Source: Chamaecyparis obtusa (taxonomy: Eukaryota; Streptophyta; Pinopsida; Cupressales; Cupressaceae). From it: DNA of 64,000 nucleotides. The notes beneath the pieces are model-generated. The model was not told the DNA's origin. It saw only the letters and a program-made list of their open reading frames with translations, and made no database searches. This document shows, one piece after another, positions 55,866 through 64,000 of the stretch (positions are counted from its first letter, which is position 1; each line of letters begins with the position of its first letter). The stretch covers positions 2,501-66,500 of the forward strand of contig BSBK01014835.1 in NCBI GenBank assembly GCA_027943335.1, given 5' to 3'. Both the position numbers and the translations under genes were made by a program.

Positions 55866-57530
55866 GTTACCACCCTAGAGGGATCTTGCACATGCATAAT
55901 AGTGGATACTCTTTCTCTTAAATGTAGATCTAGTTAGCTTTCCCAATTGACATTCCTTACATATAGCATTAGTAGGCTTCACCAATTTAGGCAAATCTCT
56001 CACGACATTTGTAGAACTGATCTTCATAATTTTATCAAAATTCACATGACAAAATATCTTATGCCATAACCAACTGTCATCAACTTTAGCAATCAAATGT
56101 CTATTCTCTACAACATTCAAATGAAAAACATTACCTTTGGTCTTAGTACCTGATGCAATCTCTTCGTCTGATTTCCCAATGATTATGCACTTTCCATCTT
56201 TGAATTGTAAATTGTATCCCTTGTTAATAAGTTGTCCAACACTCAAAATATTATTATTTAAACCTTCAACATTTAAAACATCATCATTGTTATCTTTACA
56301 TCAAGTGTTATAGAACCTCTTCCTCTGATCAAACAAGGAGCATTATTACCAAATCTAACAACGCCTCCATCATACCTTTCTAATTTCACAAATTTATTCT
56401 TGTCTCCCGTCATATGATGTGAGCATCCACTATCTATTACCTATTCATCTTTATATTCAACATGAGTGAATAGGGCTTTTTCTTCATTCAAGAAAATAGG
56501 ATTCTCTTCTTTGATAGCAATAAAAAAAATCTCATCCTCACTCTTTTTAGATTCATCATCAGTCACACCTTCACTAGCATAGTAACATTTATTATACTTA
56601 GGTTGAAATTTCTTCAGCTTATGCTTTGGAACTATGTTAGGACATCTAGAAGAGAAATATCCAATCTTATTACATGCAAAACATTTCAAAGGTAGTTTCC
56701 CTTCATAATACCTGCAACTTTAGGAAATCTCTTAGCAATTAGGGCTTCCAATTCCTTTCATGTTCTTCAATATATTTCAGATATTTAGCATATCTAGATT
56801 CATACTTAGGAGTACTTGAAGAACTTTCACCAAGATCATACTTTTTATTATCCTTAGAAATTGTAGCTTTAAATGCAGATTCAATTTTAGGAAAAATATC
56901 TCCAAATTTAGTCATTTCAAAAGTAGATAACTTACCAACCAATGAGTTTTTGTTCACTTTTAAAACTATCATGATTTCTTCATTAACAACCTTGACATCA
57001 TAAGCAAATGGCAAGGATCTCAATATCTTTGAAACTATCTCATCTTCATCCATTGTTCCTCCAACGCATTTGATTCCACTAACAAGTTTTTATCACCTTG
57101 CGCATATGTACTTATTGTATCATTGTTTCTCATCCTCAAGGATTCCATCTTCCCTTTCAAACTTTGTAACTTTCCTTGCTTCACATATATATCTCCTTCA
57201 TGCAGTGACTCCAACTTTACCCAAATCTCATGCGAAGTATCTAATTCCATGATATTTGTATATTTTTCATCTAAAAGGTCACTCTAAAGGGATTCCTTAG
57301 CTCTAATGTTATCAAAAAATTGCTTCTTCTCATTAGTAGTAGCAATAGCTAGATTAGGAACTTTGTAATCATTCATTGTAACTTCCCAACATTCTATCCC
57401 CATGCTGATCAAGTGAGTAATCATCCTTCCTTTCCATAATGCATAGTTGGTTCCATCAAATTTAGGATTCTCTTTCTTAAAATCTGCCATGACAGATCTC
57501 CTCAAGTGATCAAGCTTTCAAAAGAGGACC
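55866..57530 (-). pseudogene. Copia gag, protease and pre-integrase region
   Basis: On the minus strand from MADFKKENPKFDGTNYALWK (57487): gag core with WVKLESLHEGD, VGGTMDEDEIVSKILRSLP and a knuckle CFACNKIGYFSSRC whose His is Tyr. The protease reads VIDSGCSHHMTGD (about 56440), with a TAG just before it that fits the usual Trp. The pre-integrase domain is MSVGQLINKGYNLQFKDGKC, DSWLWHKIFCHVNFDKI and CKECQLGKLTRSTF. It is cut off near 55866, so the integrase core, RT and RNase H are missing. Several stops and at least two frameshifts are present. Confidence 0.9.
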
Positions 57531-57532
57531 AA

Positions 57533-57544
57533 GATCTGATACCA
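57533..57544 (-). other. Primer binding site (initiator tRNA-Met type)
   Basis: TGGTATCAGATC on the minus strand (last G of the usual form changed), two bases from the LTR end. Confidence 0.85.
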
Positions 57545-57546
57545 AT

Positions 57547-58760
57547 TGTTAGAAACAAGGCAGAAAATACAACTAAGAGGGGGTGAATCAGTTGTATCCC
57601 GAAATTGAAAAACTTAAACTATATATCACCATAATAACTTATATGTGAAAGATAAGCATTAAAGCATATAAATGAACAACACCATAGCACATAACACTAT
57701 ATTTGTTTTCATGGAAACCCTATTAGGGGAAAAACCATAGTTGGGATCAAACCCACTAGATAATGTATTAGCAAATAAACCTTGTTAAAGGTAAAAGGGG
57801 AATGCACATGCATTCAAATACACTACCTAGAGCTCATTGCTCAAAGACACTAGGGGAAAGACCCCCTAATATAATGAAGGGAAACAACCCTGGAATGGAA
57901 AATAATCCACTGTGGACAACAATCCACTATATCAAGAACTGACTGAAAGCATCTGTCATGCCAATACAATTCCAATAAAGTACATTGTCATATAGGCTCA
58001 ATAATAGATTCTACTCATATGTCTTCTTAGCTCTATGATACATCAATTTTTATCACCATCCTCTATAATACAAGTCTTTACATTCGCATCATCCTTTGCA
58101 CCTCCCCACACTCTCAATTACATAAATGATTTCATCATTTTATACATTACAACAAGATAAATAAGGTCGGCCTTAACCAAGACCTTAAGTACAAAAATGG
58201 TTTACATTAACCAATATGATCCTTAACATGTTGGCTAATACATATCTTAGATCCAAACAAATAGCCTTGAACACCCCATGATCCAAAATCCATGCTATAA
58301 TCCTTCGCAACACATTACACCATCCAGTTAGCCAAGAATTCAAATGAATTTCATCACAAAACCAAAAGAGATCCAACAACAAGGATAGGAAACTATTAAG
58401 AAATAAGAACAAGCATCATGAAATACCACAACAAGAACAAAATCATCTCTATCTCATAATTCATCACCATCTCTACATTGTTCATCATGAACACCAAACA
58501 ATGAACTTTGTCATCAAATAAATACTACTTACACATATCCAAATCATGAACTATACCAACTAAGGTTACCAATACCATTCATGAATACACCACTAGGTTA
58601 GCAAAAAGAAATATTGCATAATTGATCATTGCCAATAAAAAACCACAACTCTATCATTTCCAAAACTAACCCAAAAAGACAATAAACAGTCTCTGATCAA
58701 TCAACTGAAACTCACTCAAATCACAACATAAATCTCTGCTATCAATGTCATCTTTTGTGG
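57547..58760 (-). repeat. 5' LTR of the 55.9-57.5 kb Copia element
   Basis: The minus strand ends TTGTTTCTAACA at 57547 and has the GATTCACCCCCTCTTAG and GGTTTTTCCCCTAATAGGG phrases near its end. The start is uncertain; TGACATTGATAGC near 58759 is a candidate. Confidence 0.6.
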
Positions 58761-58809
58761 TGCTTTCTTTGTGTGGTTCACAATAAGAAAGACTCTTATT
58801 GGGCTAGTA

Positions 58810-58813
<4 letters not shown>

Positions 58814-58867
<54 letters not shown>
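58814..58867. repeat. (CT)n microsatellite
   Basis: CT dinucleotide run of about 54 bases. Confidence 0.97.
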
Positions 58868-58870
<3 letters not shown>

Positions 58871-59192
58871 TTGCTTTTGTATTTGATGAGGACTTAAGTC
58901 ACTTGGGGGCTTGATATTTTTATTTCTCCTTGACCTTGATGAGATCATCCTATGCATTTGATCTACTTTATCGTGAGCATGAGTTTGCCTCATACTCCTA
59001 CAAAATTAGGGGCTAAATGTAACATCTTAAAAATTTAGCACCCATAATTGGAGGCTCTAGGACTTTTTAGACCCCAGTTTGGTCATTTCAAGGTTTGAAT
59101 GTCTTTATGCTTGATTCTTGCAACATTCATTTTCCTCCTCCACAACTTATCACACTTCCCTAGATGTGTACAAGCTTTGAAAACATTATCTA

Positions 59193-59280
59193 GACAAGGC
59201 CATCTAGGTTGGCCTTGTCCTGGAAAAGGTCATCTAGGTAGGCCTTGTCCTCGACAAGGTCATCCAGGTCAGCCTTGTCC
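59193..59280 (+). repeat. 30-bp tandem repeat with hairpin units, 3 copies
   Basis: GACAAGGCCATCTAGGTTGG-type units start at 59193, 59223 and 59253. The first is a perfect 9-base stem (GACAAGGCC/GGCCTTGTC) with a 9-base loop; the others are near-perfect. Confidence 0.9.
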
Positions 59281-59379
59281 TAGAACTTTGTGCTTAAGTG
59301 GGCTCTGGGTCCAATGCAGGAGTGTTTCTTCCAGATCTTAAATTAATCTCGACACGATAATATTGAATCATCAAATGAG

Positions 59380-59388
59380 TATAAAAGG
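59380..59388 (+). promoter_or_regulatory. Putative LTR TATA box
   Basis: TATAAAAGG, matching the position of the TATA box in the related minus-strand LTR. Confidence 0.6.
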
Positions 59389-60602
59389 ACATTAAAGTCT
59401 CTCATTTTGACATCCTATTCATATGCAATCTATCAATTGATCAAGTGCAAGTAAGTCAAGATCTTAAGCAAGATTTAAAGTCATGCAATTGAGGATTTGG
59501 ATTCAATATTTGAAGGCAAGCATCCAATTCAAGATCTCCAAGTCTCCATTTCTTCAAAATTCATTCAAGAAAAGGTAATATTCTATCATTGATCTAAGTT
59601 TCTCTCTCATGGTGAACAAGTAGAAGAATTCTTAATCAAGCAATAAAATCCACACATCCATTCTTCTTTCCTCTCCTTCTCCATTGAGGCTATCAAGCAT
59701 TTTAACATTATAGATCTAGGATTGGTAATAATAGATCTATGCATTGGTGAAGACATCCTTGATTTTGCATTCATTCCAAGATCTACACATACAAGCATCT
59801 TCGTGGGTTTATCAGATCCTAACATCCATTAATAAGGGGTTTTCATGTAAGGTGAATACTTACATTTATCTTGTTTACGTTACTTTCCTTATGCAATTTA
59901 ATTTCTATTTCAAGGTCGATTCCTATACAAGGGCTTGACCAAGGCAAACCCCTTTCCACAACCTTTTCCCCTTTTCCTTTGTGTGGATGTGCAAGTTGTG
60001 GAGTTTCAAATCTAGATTTAGTAATATTAGAACTAGTTACAGGTCCTCTACAATTTTCATCAAATTTAGAGTTAAAAGGAAAAGGTTACAATTTAAACCG
60101 TCATCCTGGACAAGGTCGTTAAGGTTGGCCTTGTCCTCTAGGTTTGATATTTTCACAAAAGGTAGTTACAAGTGCTAGAGACCCAAATATGTCGTTATAC
60201 TTGATTTTGACATCTTTACAATAGTCAAAATCAAATCCAAAGGTCTATTTGCCTCCTCTTTCTTCAAGGTAAGTCTCCTCTTGCTATTTTCTCCTTGCAC
60301 TTAGTTTTATATATTAGATCTGATAATATATCTTGTTAGTTGTCATTTCCTTTATTATAGCATCAATTTCCTTTCATATATTTTCATATCCTATCACAGA
60401 TTCTCTCTATCCATCAAGGGAAAGGTGAACCCCAATTCCCCACTCTCACTTAGATCTTGCATTAGCACCCTCTCATCATTTTCGGGTTGTGCTAATATGA
60501 TTTGATTGAGGGTGGTCCTTTGGGAGAACATTTTCCTGTACAACACAATTTAGTGAGTGATCAACATTCCTAGCATTGCTCACCATTTCCTATTGTACAT
60601 TT

Positions 60603-60612
60603 TGGTGAACCC
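60603..60612 (+). other. Primer-binding-site candidate
   Basis: TGGTGAACCC three bases after the LTR end. The tRNA is not identified from memory; position and TGG start support the call. Confidence 0.55.
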
Positions 60613-60765
60613 AACTTATAACATTTCCATTCTAATTTTGGTGTTAGATTTCCTTTCTTTTCATTTAGATATCTAGATCTATTTTGTATGCATTTACATC
60701 ACATTGCATTTAGATATCTAGGTTCACCTATTGTATAGAAGTATAAGATTATTGATTGTCAAACC

Positions 60766-61069
60766 ATGACCAGCCATGGTGAGGTGGAAAGGTTATTATA
60801 ATATGTAATGAAAGTGTATGTGAGATGGGATGATCAAGGGAGAATTTTTAATGAGGGAGGAGAAAAGTCCCTACAAATACTGAATTTTACTATGGTACTT
60901 TCCTAAGGTACTACGCGAAGTGGTTTTCACTATAGGATAGATTATTTCTCTGTACTATTTTGATTTTGATTTTGTTTTGAATGATTATTTGATTTTTGTT
61001 ATATGTTTTTGACTGCTAAGTGGTTACTCTAAAAATATTAGATGTAGAACTTACAAAAGGTGCAAGTTG
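60766..61069 (+). pseudogene. Probable Gypsy gag start, cut by a Copia element
   Basis: From an ATG about 150 bases after the primer site a frame reads MTSHGEVERLL-stop-YVMKVYVRWDDQGRIFNEGG. It looks like a gag N-terminus but I cannot name the family. Stops follow, and at 61070 a minus-strand Copia LTR begins. Confidence 0.4.
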
Positions 61070-61657
61070 TGTTAAATTTGTAGGATCTTGATAGAGGAAA
61101 TCTATCTATAAATATGTGTTACTGTTTATATATTAAATTGAGTAGTAATTGCAAGATATCTCAGATTGTAATGTTGCAGAGAGAAGACAATGCCATGTTA
61201 ATTGATTGCTTTCTCTGCATATTACAATTTGTATAGATAGATCTACATAGGGCCATGTCTCCATAGAGACATGACTCTATGTGTCATGCCTCTACGTAGA
61301 TGGCTCTTGCTGCATAAACGCAACCCTTCATAACAATACCATATGTTACGATTAATTTGTAGCCTTTCAAGACATTACTAATAGTTACATTAACTACCCT
61401 TTCGGTAGTTAAAGTAACATATCATATTCGTATGATATGTTACGTTAACTATCATTTGATAGTTAATCGTAACTTAATAATATTTGTGCACAGCCAATGC
61501 GTAAGTCGATATATATTCATCGACTGTATTAATAGCAGTTAATTATTAAACACAATTAATATGACAGATATTATATATATATACACATGTTTTTTACATA
61601 TCATTGACTGTTAGATTAATATCATCATATCAATCAATTCAATGCTATAGTTTAACA
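61070..61657 (-). repeat. 3' LTR of the terminal Copia element
   Basis: 588 bases starting TGTTAAAC and ending AAATTTAACA on the minus strand, with perfect TGTTAAA/TTTAACA terminal inverted repeats. It contains four short perfect hairpins between 61254 and 61466. Confidence 0.85.
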
Positions 61658-61666
61658 CTCCCTCTT
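61658..61666 (-). other. Polypurine tract
   Basis: AAGAGGGAG on the minus strand, directly before the LTR start. Confidence 0.8.
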
Positions 61667-62106
61667 AGCGAGAGGAGATTGATATTCACAAGAATAGAGT
61701 TTTATTGAAATCCCCGACTTAATTCGTAACTAGATTTCTTTTAAATATCACATAACTACTTTGAATCAGGATTTTTGGCATAATCTGGAACATAATACAA
61801 CCTGATAAGAAATTTATCACAATCCCTGACCAATTAGGAACTAGATTTGATGATAAATATAGGTGTCAAGATATCCAGTGCAATCTGGATCGAAACTTGA
61901 ACCATTTGTTATCATAACCCCCAACTAAATTTGGAACTGGATTAGATGATAACTTAAGTCAACCTATTGTAGGTCGTCACCTTACAATAGAGACTTAACA
62001 CACAAGAAAGATCATCATCTTTCAGAAAAACACAATATTGCAATATATAATTTTATTCATGAATATATTAAATTACATATTAAGAGATAGAATCTTAGAA
62101 ATTTAA

Positions 62107-62541
62107 TCACAATTTAATCATACCAAGTTTCTGTCTGAAGTACTCAATTTTCAACTTCGCAAGAGGCTTGGTAAAGATATTAGCATTTTGCTCTTCAGTA
62201 CTTATGTAGACAAGTTTGATAACATTCATGTCTACCATGTCCCTTATATAGTGATAAGGAATCTCTATGTGTTTGGAGCGATTATGAAAAATTGGATTTA
62301 TAGAAAGTTTAATGCAACTTTGATTGTCACAGTAAACTATTGTCGGTTGTAGAGGCTTGCCAAACAATCCAAATAGTAGCTTCCTTAACCATACTGCTTC
62401 ACGAGCACCCATAGATGTAGCCATGAACTCTGCTTTGGTAGAACTCTGAGCAACTGCTGACTTTTTTCTAATGAACCGTGAAATCATTGTAGAATTGAGG
62501 CTAAAGAAACATCTTGTAGTACTTTTCCGATCGATAGACAC
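62107..62541 (-). pseudogene. Copia RNase H
   Basis: Minus-strand frame with SIDRKSTTRCFFSLNSTMIS, SAVAQSSTKAEFMATSMGAR, YCDNQSCIKLSINPIFHNRS and HIEIPYHYIRD, the standard Copia RNase H. It ends EYFRQKLGMIKL at a stop, about 450 bases before the polypurine tract. It continues the RT frame after a break near 62545. It degrades template RNA during reverse transcription. Confidence 0.93.
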
Positions 62542-62547
62542 CCTGGC

Positions 62548-63576
62548 TCAATCAGAGTCAATGAATCCTTGGAGGTGTATCTCAACATTCTCATACTTTA
62601 GACCCAATTCAGTGGTACCACATAAGTATCTCAGAATATGTTTAGCAGCTGTCAAATGAATCTTCTTAGGTTCGCACATGAAATGGCTTGAAACATTCGT
62701 AGCATAGAAGATATCCGGATGATGTTTTACCAAGAACATAAGGGATCCAATTAATTGTCTATAGTAGGAGGAATCTGTAGGCTCTAAATTTGTAGCATCT
62801 TCTTTGAGTTTGTGAAGATTTGTTTCCATCGGAGTGGTTTATGGTTTACAATCCTTCATACCAAATCTGGTTAATATATCCATGGTATATTTCCTTTGAT
62901 TTAGAAAAATGTAGTTTTCTTTCTGTACTACTTCTAATCCTAAGAAGTAGTGTAATAATCCTAGACCTTTCATATCAAATTCATTTGTGAGTTCTTGTTT
63001 GCATTTAGCAATGAGATGATCTTCTCCAGTAATTAGTAGATCGTCAACATTAAGAACTATGATTACCATTTCACCTTTGGATATTTTGAAGTATATATTT
63101 GGATCGGCTTCATTCTTGGAGTACCCTAACTTGGATAGATACTTATCTATACATTCATACCAAGCCCTGGGAGCTTGCTTGAGGCTGTAGAGTGCTTTCT
63201 TCAATTTGCAAACATAACTACTATCATGGGTGATTAATCCTTCTGGTTGTTCTATGTATACTTCTTCTATGATTCCATTTAGAAATGTTTTTTTTACATC
63301 CATTTTATGTATCTTCCATCCTTTGGATGTTGCAATGGCTATAATGGTTCTTACAAACATGTAGCGAGCAACGGGGGCAAAGGTTTCTTTGTAATCAATT
63401 CCAGCCTTTTGAGAGAAACCCCTGGCAACAAATCTAACCTTGTGTTTTTCAATACTGTCATCAGAAGCATATTTGACTTTGAATAACCATCTAGAGGAGA
63501 TGACAGTTTTCCCTTTTGGTCTAGGCACTATTTCCCAAACATCATTTTTAATAATAGATTGGTATTCTTCAATCAT
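62548..63576 (-). pseudogene. Copia reverse transcriptase (RVT_2)
   Basis: Motifs in order: SRWLFKVKYASDDSIEKHKV, RFVARGFSQKAGIDYKETFA, MDVKKTFLNGIIEEVYIEQP, SLKQAPRAWYECIDKYL, then the active site LNVDDLLITG, where the usual Tyr of YVDD is Asn. DILTRFGMKDCKP is followed by a stop, then SYYRQLIGSLMFL and a further ~90 codons. It lies after the integrase in pol, the Copia order. The Tyr change and stops suggest it is inactive. Confidence 0.93.
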
Positions 63577-63585
63577 TGCATCTCT

Positions 63586-64000
63586 CTAGGCTTGACATGA
63601 TAGGGCTTCTTTTACATTAGTCGGTTCTGATTTTGTCAGTTCTGCCATTAGTGCAAGGTAACATTTTTTATTCCTTGTTCTTTTATTTTCTTTGGATATT
63701 TCATCTAGTTCAACATTGTTTTCCTCAAACATTTTTCTTGCCCATAATGGCCTTTTCTTGTTGTTAGGAATGTCAACATCTTCAAGATGAGATGAAGATG
63801 GTTCAATATTTTCTATTATGTTCTCTCTTTGATTTTCATTATTTTGAGGAACATTCTCCATTTGATTCTCAATTTCATCATATTCTGTAATGTTCTCCCT
63901 TTGATTCTCATTTGATCCTTCTTCGATAAGAATGGAAATCTTTAGAGCAGTGTCCTCTTCAAACTTGATGTCTTTACTAACTTCAATGGATTTATGTCCC
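63586..64000 (-). pseudogene. Copia integrase C-terminal region and start of RT
   Basis: An Asn/Glu-rich frame (QNNENQRENIIENIEPSSSH) and LMAELTKSEPTNVKEALSCQ lead to a TAG, then RDAMIEEYQSI. The stop replaces the Trp usual in the EAxxxxxWxxAMxxE motif at the RT start. The integrase core lies beyond the window edge. Confidence 0.8.

Larger units (their letters stand above)
59018..60599 (+). repeat. Gypsy LTR, plus strand
   Basis: Begins TGTAACATCTTAAAA after an AGGGGCTAAA purine stretch and ends TATTGTACA before a primer-like TGGTGAACCC. 1582 bases. It is collinear with the minus-strand LTR at 21255-22575. It contains a TATA box, a triple CCTTGTCC hairpin array and another hairpin near 60108. 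The frame at 59099-59341 is LTR sequence. Confidence 0.7.
61070..64000 (-). mobile_element. Copia element, 3' half (continues beyond the window)
   Basis: Minus-strand element with 3' LTR 61070-61657, a polypurine tract, and pol from the integrase end to RNase H. AGTTG at 61065-61069 is a candidate target duplication to compare with the far end, which lies outside the window. Confidence 0.88.

Overview
The window looks like a gene-poor, repeat-dense stretch of a large seed-plant nuclear genome. A gymnosperm (conifer-like) origin is my best guess. The grounds are old, nested and heavily mutated LTR retrotransposons of both superfamilies, initiator tRNA-Met type primer sites, telomere-like tracts inside the sequence, very AT-rich spacers, and decayed fragments of typical plant genes (a cytochrome P450 exon, a G-type lectin receptor kinase, a plant mobile domain protein). 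I see no intact host gene, no tRNA or rRNA gene and no CRISPR array. Species and family assignment is inference.

Layout. 1-3.5 kb: AT-rich DNA and a ~180 bp tandem repeat. 3.5-6.5 kb: a Copia LTR end with a broken gag (+), then a minus-strand Copia derivative reduced to LTR, gag-protease and LTR. 7.1-8.0 kb: a two-length minisatellite whose units carry a 17-bp palindrome. 8.8-14.3 kb: three copies of a telomere-like/pyrimidine-rich block, the first split by a non-autonomous LTR element (9128-12590, target duplication CTATA) that carries a degenerate 318-codon frame. 14.3-21 kb: AT-rich spacers, tandem repeats, and neighbouring fragments of a receptor kinase and a P450. 21-33 kb: a minus-strand Gypsy LTR and flank, split by an older Gypsy element (24403-32292, duplication ATACA), whose gag is itself split by a fuller Gypsy chromovirus (25759-31964, duplication GGATT) with gag, protease, RT, RNase H, integrase and chromodomain remnants. 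34.5-38 kb: another LTR-like region and a solo LTR (36482-38021, duplication AAATG). 38-49.2 kb: a plant mobile domain pseudogene split by an 8.5 kb non-autonomous LTR element (40363-48835, duplication CACTG) with ~3.8 kb LTRs, only 0.8 kb between them and a 30-bp minisatellite in each LTR. 50.9-58.8 kb: minus-strand Copia and Gypsy gag regions with their LTRs. 59-61 kb: a plus-strand Gypsy LTR, primer site and gag start. 61.1-64 kb: the 3' half of a minus-strand Copia element that runs off the window.

Nothing here works as a pathway. What can be read is the order of insertions, read from target-site duplications, and the way the elements decayed: TGG-to-TAG/TGA and CGA-to-TGA stops, microhomology deletions, LTR-LTR recombination and minisatellite slippage. 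The non-autonomous element at 9128 shares LTR blocks and primer site with the Gypsy chromovirus at 25759, which suggests that a relative of the latter mobilised it.
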